Source: Neurospora tetrasperma FGSC 2508 (taxonomy: Eukaryota; Ascomycota; Sordariomycetes; Sordariales; Sordariaceae). Taken from it: a DNA stretch of 64,000 nucleotides. The DNA lies in the NCBI RefSeq assembly GCF_000213175.1, contig NW_009799101.1, positions 2,853,191-2,917,190 of the forward strand. The letters are read 5' to 3'. The first letter of the stretch is position 1; every line of letters starts with the position of its first letter. The position numbers and the translations under genes were made by a program. Positions 13,301 to 23,270 of this stretch are shown one piece after another. The notes under the pieces were generated by a model. The model saw nothing but the letters and a program-made list of their open reading frames with translations, did no database searches and was not told the DNA's origin.

Positions 13301-13657
13301 GATTTGCCCAAGTGAAAAAGTCACACTGCCTTGATATATGCATCTCCAAAACAGCAGACCAAGTCCAACATGCTTCCACGCGAATCGTCGCAGGGATTGC
13401 AGAACGCAGGAACCTTAACGTCCCTTGTTCACGACTTCACGCTAGAATCCGGCCTGGGCAGTTACCATCGCGTTTTGTGTAACGTATAATATCGACAACC
13501 CTGGATATGTCTGGGCCTTGCTCATCCATTGGTTGTTTCTCAATGTTGTTGTTGGCTTGTGAATGAACGTCTTGATATCATCTCTTTGACAAAAATCCAT
13601 ACAGAAAAGGTGGTGATATTCCATCAATTAATTGCCCCGCCGTTGATTCCAGGTGCA

Positions 13658-13690
13658 ACACCACCACCACCACCACCACCACCATCACCA
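13658..13690. repeat. ACC/CAC trinucleotide microsatellite
   Basis: About eleven near-perfect ACC units ending in ACCATC variants. It lies inside the 13529-14233 open frame, where it encodes a proline run. Such trinucleotide tracts are common in Neurospora-like genomes and vary in length between strains. Confidence 0.8.
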
Positions 13691-13771
13691 TCATCACAAC
13701 GCATCTCGCCCCTCGCTTGTCTTCCCGTTGAGAGTGGTGGTGGTGGCCTGGCCCGCCTGTCGGCAACCACC

Positions 13772-14233
13772 ATGTCTAGGTCAGGTGCACGCACTATTAC
13801 ATCGGGTGTCCCTGGCCAACCAAACGATCTACAGACCCCGGCACGGCATGGCGACAGCCCCCCGTTGCTATTCGGACAGACACCAACTTCGATGAAGAAA
13901 GCGTGGATGGAAGAAAGCGGAGAAGCTATTACACTAGTACGTAAATTTCATTATATCGAATCGAGGCTTGTCAAGTTCGGTTTTGCGGGCTGTGCTCTTG
14001 TTGAAGCCCCAAAGGGATTTCGTGATCTCCAGACTTTGAATGTTGTACAGGACTCATGGGTGGAGATCGATCTGCTTGGGACTACATGGGGTCGAGTGGT
14101 GATTGTGAACGTCCCCAAATGCCGGGCCCTCAACCAAATGGGTCTTTTCCTTCCAGCGCCACCTGGAGACCCGAGCCCCTGGGCAAGCGCCGTTCACAAC
14201 CTCTGGAGAGGGGAAGGATTTATCCGAAAATGA
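13772..14233 (+). other. Open frame of 153 codons, no recognised family
   Basis: This is the ATG-initiated part of a frame that stays open from 13529 to 14233. The ATG at 13772 has a good fungal context (ACCACC before it). I recognise no domain, signal peptide or membrane helix. A GTACGT at 13936 could be a splice donor, but no convincing branch point and acceptor pair follows. It may be an orphan gene or a chance frame. Confidence 0.2.
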
Positions 14234-14770
14234 TGGTTCGCGGATGGGTGGTGTGTGTGAAAATGAAACTGCCTGCTGGGAGGCAGAGCCCCCATCTTGG
14301 TCCGCAACGAACTCCGCTTGGGCTTTGAAAACACGAGGCCTGATCAAACGACTTTCGATATGTTCACAATGTCAAGAAAGCCGGAAAGACATTGTTCTTC
14401 AAACTATGTTGTTATTTTGAATCAGCAGCTGATCCATGATTTTCGACGACAATGAAGTCAGGGAGGCAATGGCAGAAACCACCACTGTTGCGGAGCTGAA
14501 GGACCTGCCTGGTAGGCGGTTTCGGTATCACTGTGCGTTTGGGATTTGTCCAGATGAGTGGCAGTGGGCCTTACTTCATACCATGTGTGCACTAGGTGTA
14601 TTTGGGCGATAGTCTGACACCGGCCGAACGGTGACACCGACCAGGAAGGAAATGATACCTATCTTTCCTTGTCCCATTCTGGTCCTGCACCAGAGAAGCC
14701 CTGTTTGGTGGCGGCAAGGACCCTGGGGATCCTGTTCTCATTGCTTACTATAGTTCCAGCGTGCATTCAA

Positions 14771-14871
14771 CCCCTCCTCCTCTCCTCCTCCTCCTCCTCT
14801 TCCTCAAAAATAAAAATTAAAATTAAAATTAAAAAGAAAATTAAACAAAAAGAAAATTAAATAAAAAAATT
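14771..14871. repeat. TCC tract followed by an A-rich AAAATT repeat
   Basis: A tract of roughly eleven TCC/CTC units (14771-14805) runs directly into about 65 bases made of AAAATT/AAAAAG-type units. The sudden change from pure pyrimidine to A-rich sequence is unlike the surroundings. It could be a compound microsatellite, or an old poly-A tail of a retroposed sequence, though I see no element body upstream. Confidence 0.65.
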
Positions 14872-15688
14872 ATTCAGAGAAAAGCACCCTGACAACAAAT
14901 TAACAGTGTAAACGGGTCAGGGCTCTGTCATCCGTCCTGGCTATGTGATTGGACGTTTTAAGGACGACAGCCAAGAACCAAGGATGTTCCAATCGGCTGA
15001 GACAGGCTGACTTCCATGCACAAAAAGAGAACGAGAAAGTTGTTCGAAAACTTTCAAAACAACACCAAGAAAAAGAAGATCGATTTACACTATATAGCCA
15101 AAATGCACTTAGCCAAGGCAAAAACGGTCGGCGGGATTGCAGTGCGCATGCGTGCAATTGCAGTACATGTTGCTGCGGGTGTGAGTTTCATGACAGGTCT
15201 TGAGGCTGTAGTCTGCACGAACAGCCGAACTTCCAAAGCCATAAACTTGATTCTTTCGGGCGAAACCTGCCGTAGAAACTCGCGAAACTTGCAACCTTCA
15301 ATAATCTTTTTGAGCGTCCGACATGGGGCAAACCTGTGCAGTGTGTCTAAACATTGAAACGCACCCAAACTGGAGTGTTGGGCAATTTCCCCAAGTTTTC
15401 ACCAACTTAACAGGCACATACATATGCTGGCTTACTGGGCGCCGCGTTATGCCCTGCCCAGCGCTCAAAAAGTATCTCGACGGTTGCCAAGATTCCGCAA
15501 GTTTCTTGCGATATTGCAGAGAGACACATCGACGTTCCTTGAGGCACGCAGTGCTTCCAAGTCTAGCACATTCAAATCCAGCGCGTTGACACCGCAATCC
15601 CAAGCCAGAACAAGGAAAAGTTTCTACAGACACATGAGTAGAAATGTATAGCGAAGGATATATAAATTTGAGCTCCCACGCAGAATAG

Positions 15689-16304
15689 GAAACCAACCCA
15701 TATCGTTTGTCAACTTCATTGACAGCTGTGACAGTTTCTACAAGAGATCCATATGGACCTCTCAAGAACCCGACTTTAGCCCAACATGGACAAGTACTTG
15801 ATGGCTTTCATCTTGTCTATGACACATGGACTACTTCCTTTGAAAGTTTCCGTCCTCGAGGATTTTATAATGTTTTGTCTGGTGTGTTAATCCGATGTCT
15901 CCATCTCCACCTTGGCAAAGCACTAACAAATGGAGTTAGCGATATCAGACAGCAGAGAACAAAAGCAAGAGAGTTGGCTTCCTCGAGTTCGGCCAAATGG
16001 GATTTTGTTTCCGAAAGGAAATGATCAAACTACTGCATCGAACGTGGCCACTATGCCAACAGGCAACGACAGATCTGACAAAGATAACGAAGACGAACCG
16101 GATCCCGATGTATGCATGGGTGGCAGACTCGCAAACGTCCAGGAGTTGTAGCTTTTTCACGACCATGACGAAAAAGAGGGCAACGAAAATCAAAACGAAG
16201 AAGACAGGTGCCAGAAGCAAGACCACTGGCAGAGGGACGACATTCCCCATCCCGGGAAGAACCACGAGAAATCGAAGAGGACAGAAGAAGTGGCCGAAGT
16301 TTAA
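15689..16304 (+). other. Possible spliced small gene or decayed gene
   Basis: The stretch 15882-15939 has all the marks of an intron: a GTGTGT donor, a CACTAACA branch site and a TTAG acceptor. Removing it joins two open frames in phase (upstream part ending FYNVLS, downstream part beginning AISDSREQKQ). The downstream frame is highly charged and stays open to a TAG at 16149, after which the same frame continues as an acidic, Gln/Asn-rich stretch to a TAA at 16302. A 42-nt segment, 16110-16151 (GTATGC...TAG), could also be spliced, removing that TAG without a frameshift, but it is very short for an intron. I find no good ATG for the first exon, and the minus strand is also open, so this remains a weak candidate. 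Confidence 0.2.
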
Positions 16305-17023
16305 CAACCGGACTATAATCCAGAAACACCTATCACGGTCGTGGACCGTTCCCCACCCCAGGGCTGTGGCGTCCATGCTAGTCTAGGTGGTGTCGAAACC
16401 GCACAATATTCGCGTTACTGCACGCACCGCGCCGCAATTCACTAACAACATCGAGTACCTACCTGTAGACATCGGACTACACTGTCGCCCGCGATTCCGA
16501 ACAACCGGCAAGAACCTCGACGACCTCCTCACATTTCCTACCTTCTCCTGATACGCATTGTCACTTACTAGCTTAGCTAGAACGGAAATCTAAAAGTTCA
16601 ACCCTTGGTTTCGATCTAGGGCCTTGATCCCCCTTGTATCGAAAGGGCTTTAAACCTGCGGGAAGTACCTCTACACCAGCTCAGCAAAACCAAAGCACAG
16701 TACCAGCAGCGTGATACGGCCCAGCCTACCCCGGTCGTCGTGCGTTCTGGCAATTCAGCAGCGCCTGTAATGTAATGAAGCTGCAACATAGCTCAATCTT
16801 CTTATCATTACAAAACACGACCAAAACACCAATCCCAAAGGGTAAAAGGGCCCAAAACGCCCCCGGCCCTCTCCTCCATCGGGGGCCAATTCAGAGTTAC
16901 GACATCGTCCCGTCGTGATTCTCGTCTTCTTCGTTCACTGTTCTCCTGTATCCGGCAGATCTTGGCACTCTGCCTGGTTAACGGAAAAAAGCAGTTTCCG
17001 TCCTCTCCTCCGTTTCTTCTTCC

Positions 17024-17527
17024 ATGTCAGTAGAAATTACACCTACTCTACCTAGTACGTTGCGCGACACTTACTTGCCCTGGAGCGCTCCTTGCTTGAA
17101 ACCCTCGATACCTTACGGCAGGCCACTCGACTCTCCGCTTTCCGATTCCAACCTAGCAGGGCACCAAGTAGGTACATCGATACTAGCCGCTCGCTGCCTT
17201 TCAGCAGCCCGTGACACAACAACACACTCGACTTTTTATTTGACTCGCCCCTTGCTTCTTCTCCTGGCTACGACGACCAGCGCATCACCACAGACTCGTC
17301 TTTGTAGTTGCATGTGCCTTCGCCAACGGACGGGTTGCAATCGCGAACTAAACAAACCATTTTGTTACGAGTATCCTTCCAGTTTCCCCCGAGGTCTGCC
17401 CAAAGACTCAGGAGGGATTCACGAACAGGCAGGCTGCGACAACCAGACGCAAAAAATATTCAGGCCTTTTCCCCTTTGCGCTCCAGCTGCCCAAGGCAAC
17501 ACGCCTGCCACTTCTTCCAGTACTTGA
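17024..17527 (+). other. ATG-initiated 167-codon frame upstream of the LAMMER kinase
   Basis: The frame begins at 17024 and ends 460 nt before the kinase start. It has no recognised motif; one hydrophobic patch (LLLLLATTTSAS) is present. If kinase transcription starts upstream of 17024 it would be a long upstream ORF in the leader; otherwise it is promoter sequence. Chance is the simplest explanation. Confidence 0.15.
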
Positions 17528-17987
17528 TTAGCTTCCGCACCAGTTCAACAAGGCAACGCCTGCCACGCCTACCACTCGCGCCCACATCGACAGGCACAAT
17601 TCAACAGCGGACGGGAGCAATAAGGCCGTCCTCCACTCCCATCGGGAAGAACCCTCAGCTTGGCCACCATCTCCCGGTATATCTGCATTGAATCATCCTC
17701 CTCCTCCTTCTTAGTCCCCTTCCTTCCAAAACTGAAAACATCCCGGCCCGGGCCACCACAATCCATCCCCATCTAAAGGGCCTTGCCCCGACCCATTCGA
17801 CCCCATTGTCCGATTTCCTCCTTCATTCCCCTCCCACCGCGCCTTCCATCACGTCAGTCCGTCTCCCGTCGCGCGCGCAAGGACCCCGACCGCAACTGCT
17901 GGTACAGACACAACCCACCCGGTCGCCGGCAACCCTTCTCTACACGCAGAAGGAATCGCGATCGATCAGCCCTAAAAGCACAAAACG

Positions 17988-20484
17988 ATGTCGACGCCCA
18001 TAACCGCCACAGCAACGCTGCCTCGCGCCTATTCGGACCGGTACCATTCGCAGTTTGCATACCAGCATCATCATCAGCCTTATCCCGTCCAGGCCAACGC
18101 CTCCTCGTTTTATTCCCAGAATACTCCCAATCTCCCCAGCATTCTGTCGCCCACAGGAACACGACAACCATTTCCAGACCCTCCTTCGGCCCAGTACTCG
18201 CTCGTCGACCACCAATCACCAGTCAACGCGCCGCCACCTCTGATCGCCTCCTCGGTCGTCCTCAAGCCCATCACCCGAACGTTACCACCCCCTCACCCGT
18301 GCCCGCCTCAACAACTACCTCCCCAGCGGTTGACCCTTCAACCCGGGACCGATCATACAGCCATGGCGACAGCCCCCAACCCTGACGGGTCCGAGCCCGC
18401 CTCACAGCAAACTCGTAAGAGGAGACGCGGAGAGACCAACTGGGCCGAGTTCTATCAAAACGGCTTGCCTAAGGAAGTCATCGTGATTGACGACACTCCC
18501 GAGCCCGAGGGTACGGCCACCAGGAGTGTAGCCTCTCAAACACTGTCCAATGCCCACATCGTCACCAACCCGTCAGCGCCAACTCAGCCAACAGCCAAGA
18601 GGCGCAGGCCGAATGGCCACTACGACCCTGTCCACCACGACAACTATGTTCCTGCCCAGAACCAAACACAGCGGTCGCTGCCGTCTGCTTCCAATTCCCT
18701 CAACTCACCCGCGTCTACTAGCAACAGCGCAAACTCGGCCCAGCACACCACGACGGCGACTTCGCTCGGCTCCCTCTCGTCGCATAGTTACAACGATGAC
18801 TACGCCCAACCAGGCACAAAGCGGAGGAAACTCACCCGACAACAGGCCAATGAGGCCAAGCGTCGAGAAACCGCTCATGCCGATACCTTTGCAGTGTACA
18901 AACCACCTCCTTATCCTCCTAAGAAGGCTGGCGAGGTACATGTCAAGGTCATCCAGGACGTAAGTTTGGAACCATGGAGCGTCGACTTGTAGTCATTTTC
19001 TGACTTACTTTTGCAGACTTCGCCGAATCAAAACGCCAGAGTTGATGATGATGATGGTCACATGATTGTGATTCCCGGAAATGATCTTACGGAGAGATGT
19101 AAGTCGAGCGACTGTGGTCACCTGCCGAGGGTAATCGACAAACTAACGATTGTTGCAGACGAGATACTCAAATTGCTTGGCCAAGGCACTTTTGGTAAAG
19201 TCGTGCAGGCCAAAGACAAGAAGCGCAACAAGCTTGTCGCGATCAAGATCATTCGGTCTGTGCAGAAGTACAGGGACGCCAGTAAGATAGAACTTCGTGT
19301 ACTGGCAACTTTGAAGGCGAACGACGAGGAGAACAGGAACCGTTGCATCCATCTCCGGGATTGCTTCGATTTCCGTGGCCACATCTGCATCGTCATGGAT
19401 TTGCTTGGGCAGAGCGTGTTTGACTTCCTGAAGGACAACAATTTCGTGCCCTTTCCCAACAGTCAGATCCTGGCCTTTGCTCGTCAGCTGTTCACTAGCG
19501 TGGCTTGTAAGCATATTTTTTTTGTCTTCCTTGTCTTACTGGAGAGGGTACTAACGAGAAGATAGTCTTGCACGACCTCAACCTGATTCATACCGATCTC
19601 AAACCCGAGAACATCTTGCTCTGCAATCAAGAGTATCAGACGTTTACATACTCTCGCACCATTCCATCATCTTCCACGCTCACCAATCGCAGAGCCGTGC
19701 ATAGAAAGGTTCTTCTAGACACAGAGATCAGGCTCATCGATTTTGGGTCCGCCACCTTTCAAGACGAGTATCATTCATCTGTCGTAAGCACACGACATTA
19801 TCGTGCGCCCGAAATCATACTTGGCCTGGGGTGGTCCTTTCCCTGCGACATATGGAGCATTGGCTGCATCCTGGTCGAGTTTTACACAGGTGACGCTTTG
19901 TTCCAGACGCACGACAACCTGGAGCATCTGGCAATGATGGAGGCGGTAGTCAACCATAAAATTGACCCTTCGCTTGTCCAGCAAGTCAACAGGATGACCA
20001 GGAATGGTGGCAACCCGGCCGCGAAGTATGTGCCTCCCCTTATTCTTCTGAGAAGTTTCACCGGGCTAATCGCGGCTATCGAACTCGTTTAGGTTCTTCA
20101 AGCGCTCAAAACTGGACTACCCTGCTCCCGATACCACCCGCGCGTCCAAGAGATTCGTGAAGGGCATGAAACCTCTCGATGTCAGTATTACTGGATTCTT
20201 TTTCAAGTTTGACGCTCCGCTGACACAATGCACAGGAGATTATCCCTGCTAGAAATAGTCGCTTTCTTGCTCTGTTCCTGGATCTTCTAAAGAAGATCTT
20301 TATGTATGACCCCAATAAGCGTATTACCGCCAGGCAAGCCCTTGAGCACGAATGGTTCAGAGAGCACCTCCCACCAGACGACGGTACCGAAGCCACCCGA
20401 ATCAGGCTCGAAAAGGAAGCAGAAAGACAACGCCGGGAGGTGGAAGCGCGAAGAACTATGCTACCGGCCATGCACGCAGCATGA
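17988..20484 (+). CDS. LAMMER-type (CLK/Lkh1) dual-specificity protein kinase
   Basis: Six exons (17988-18959, 19017-19098, 19159-19506, 19566-20025, 20093-20180, 20236-20484) give 732 residues. Residues 1-340 are low-complexity, rich in Pro, Ser, Gln and His, with basic clusters (KRRRGE, KRRRPN, KRRK) that would serve as nuclear localisation signals. The kinase domain starts at Tyr352: glycine loop LGQGTFGKV (358-366), ATP-binding Lys381, catalytic HTDLKPEN with Asp478, DFG at 526-528, STRHYRAPE at 542-550. The family motif is present as EHLAMMEA (587-594), where the classical form ends in Arg. LAMMER kinases phosphorylate SR splicing factors and, in fungi, affect cell cycle, development and stress response; that role is inferred. 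The intron 4 acceptor restores AAKFFKRSK, confirming the model. The C-terminus after the domain is short and charged. Confidence 0.92.
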
Positions 20485-23270
20485 CGCTGGAGTCCTCCTC
20501 GACTTATTGACGAGGGGCAAGCGTGAGTTCTTGCGGGAATTTCAGGAATTCCAAGCCTGAGACGGCGCTCGAGAGGAAATACTTTGGGAATGAGAGGTTG
20601 ATGGCGATACGGAGCAGAGCGGTGGCCGATGCATTTCTCCCGATTCCAGCCTCCCAAGAAGTGACACTGGGTCCAAGAGACATGTACAGTGTCACCTAAA
20701 TTCTAAGCGCGAGGAGAGTGGGTTAAGTCGTGCCCCTGGCTCGATCTCCCCTAACGCGGCCGGCTCAACAGCAAAGCCATGCTGCGCAGACGTCCCGACC
20801 TCGGAAGACCTCGCCAGGGAGTATTGCGAGTGGCGGAGCAAGACTAGAAATATTGCAACTGGGTCATTATGTTCATCTTGGAACGAATGCGTCAAGTCGA
20901 TGACCTGCCACCCCGCTGGCTTCTGGCCCTCTCTTCAAGCATGAAGCGAAACTGCAAATTGCACCAAGCGTTGTCCCATTTTGTCGTGGATGGCACCATT
21001 CCAAAGTTGTTGTTGGGCTACCAAGACGGTGCTGTCCTCCAGAATTATTTTTAAAAAAAATTCACCACTCTCACTACCACCAATCCGCTGCTTATGGACG
21101 AGGCACAGTCACAGTCATTTGCAGCCTTATATGGATTAGATCTTTTTCATTATCATGACACTGATGAGCGGATTCCGGAAGGAGGATAGATGAATGGATG
21201 GTTGAGGGTTTTGACTCGTTGGCTTATGGACCTAGCTTTTCCGTCCGGATTTCTTTGTGTTTCGATTCCCAGTTATACTTCCGTTAGTGGTCAAGGGCCA
21301 TCTCCCACCTGGTGTTCCTCGAAGGCTAGGTGTCTGACGTGAGTGAGGCAGATTGTGGTAAGATTGGGTTGTACTCCGGTCGAGACTAACCGCGCACGTC
21401 CTCGTGAGCCGACGGTTATACACCGTTCTACCAAATTACCGGCAAACCATTTTGCAGGCGGGAACGATTTTGTCTTGTTTTGAACACACCAAGTTTGGTT
21501 CAAAAGGTATGAGATGGAAGTCAGGCACACGCTGGAGTTTATTATAAAAGGATGGGGATAAGGAGGAACATGACCGGTTCTTTAACATATCAGTGAAGTG
21601 AGTTCCTTTACCGTTGGGTTCGTGGGGAAGGATATCTGTAGAACTTGGACACGACAGGCAAAGCGAAAAAGTGCACGACGATTGGAAAAGCTACGGGGAG
21701 AAAGCGTGCCGGTGTATCGGACAAGCGTGGGGATGAGGTCTTGGGGTTTGATGCATTCTCCATGGGGGAGAAAACATTAAATTTAACCATAAAGAGTTGA
21801 TCCAGTCGAAGATCCACGACTCGACAAAGACCGCCCTGGCAATTCCACCCTTCTACGCAACTGGAAAGTGAAAAAAGGGGGTATGCATTCCATCTGGTAA
21901 GGATGGAACGGAAGGAAAGAAGCACGAAGGAAGGACATGGTTCAAGTCCATTCGTGCAGTATCAAACAAAACGCCATCATTGAGAGCTGATCGTCCTTGA
22001 TATATAGACGAGTTGTTGTCCAACTTTTTGTGATTTTTGTGTAAAAACGCAGCTGATCCCGACATTGCTATACGAATAGCTTGGGAATAGGATAGGAAGA
22101 AATGAGAAGTGAAAGTAGCGACCTACCTGAAATGCAGGAAATAAGATGGTATTGACGTGATTCAGCGCTTCTGGGCTACGGACCGACATTGGCTGGGTTG
22201 GCAAACCTCGACCTCGACCGCATTTGATCTCACGATCCTATAAAATCTATGTGCCGTGAACCGGATGGAAGATTCGTAATTTCTGCGGCTGGGTTTAGGT
22301 TGCTGGGAGAGGCGTCCAGCATGGACTTGCTGATATGTTGCTGATATGGCGGCGGCTGATTACTCGATATTCCAACTAAATGCTGTTGGAGTGGTCCTCG
22401 AGAAACCGAGTTTTAGGTCTGAGGTATCAGGATAGATGTTGGAATAAAAAAGATTTACTCGGTTGGCGAGATTAGACGAAAGCGTGGTGGGCTGATTGAC
22501 GGGTAAGTGAGTGTCTTTTCGTGATCGCTTGGTGTAGGTTTGGTTGAGTGTCCATGGTTTCCCTACCCTCCTGACTTACAAACCAGTCCACAGAGCCTGG
22601 TGAGTTCCCTGGACTTCTAGCTCTTGCATATCCAACTTGGATTCCATTTACCTTACAGTTCCTGGACTGTTGAACAATGGCAACATCAAATCGAGGTACA
22701 TCTTTGTTTGTCCAAATCAATATTGGCAGACACACAGTTCCCCGTTTCTCCAAGGCGCTGCTTCCCGTTGTCTAGTTAATGTCATCGAAGAGATACGCTG
22801 TTCGGTTAACAGACTACAATGAAAATATTGACCCTGCACTCCCTGAGTACCTTCGACTTCCGCCCGTTGCAGGTCTAGGGAGACTTTCTCTCTGGCATTA
22901 CAGAATGATAGGCGGGCGAAGCTGACAATGCGTTGTCAAGTAGGATAATAAGTTTCTTTGTTCCGTTCACCACCGTCATCATGTCTACGGGTAAGAAGGG
23001 TCTCAAAGAAAATTCTGCCGCAGGACGGCTGATATACGAACAACTTTAATGAATTTGACAATGAGAGACTGACCGTATCCCAGCACTGTCGAGAATCAAC
23101 TCGATCATGCCATGATAAATACTCGGGAAGCCCTTCTTTCTACGGAGCATGTTGAGACACTCCAGTCTTCTCAAGCAAGTGTTGAACTTCATCGTCAGCT
23201 ATTCACTTTCAATAACCCATTGACCATCCACTTCTGGAAGCTGGAAAGACTTTAACCCAACATCACCAAG
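20485..23270. other. Intergenic region downstream of the kinase
   Basis: The first 460 bases after the kinase stop contain two protein-like open stretches in different plus-strand frames (20545-20699 and 20699-20944), with no recognised family; see the separate observation. From 21060 to 23270 I see no gene: open frames are all short and lack motifs. The last 300 bases are the promoter and leader of the 23271 gene. Confidence 0.5.

Larger units (their letters stand above)
10388..17987. other. 7.6-kb region with no firmly supported gene
   Basis: This is the longest gene-poor stretch of the window. It begins with the 3' flank of the sideroflexin gene and ends with the promoter and pyrimidine-rich leader of the LAMMER kinase (about 16400-17987). 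Between them I see simple repeats (13658-13690, 14771-14871, and an imperfect hexamer repeat near 11792-11816), a 234-codon open frame at 13529-14233, and a possible spliced gene at 15689-16304, each listed separately. I find no transposase, reverse transcriptase, tRNA or 5S rRNA gene. Base composition is not AT-rich enough to suggest a heavily RIP-mutated block. Confidence 0.5.

Noticed and set aside
15298-15765. 155-codon minus-strand frame
   Set aside because: Three frames are open across this region, so openness reflects composition; there is no motif.
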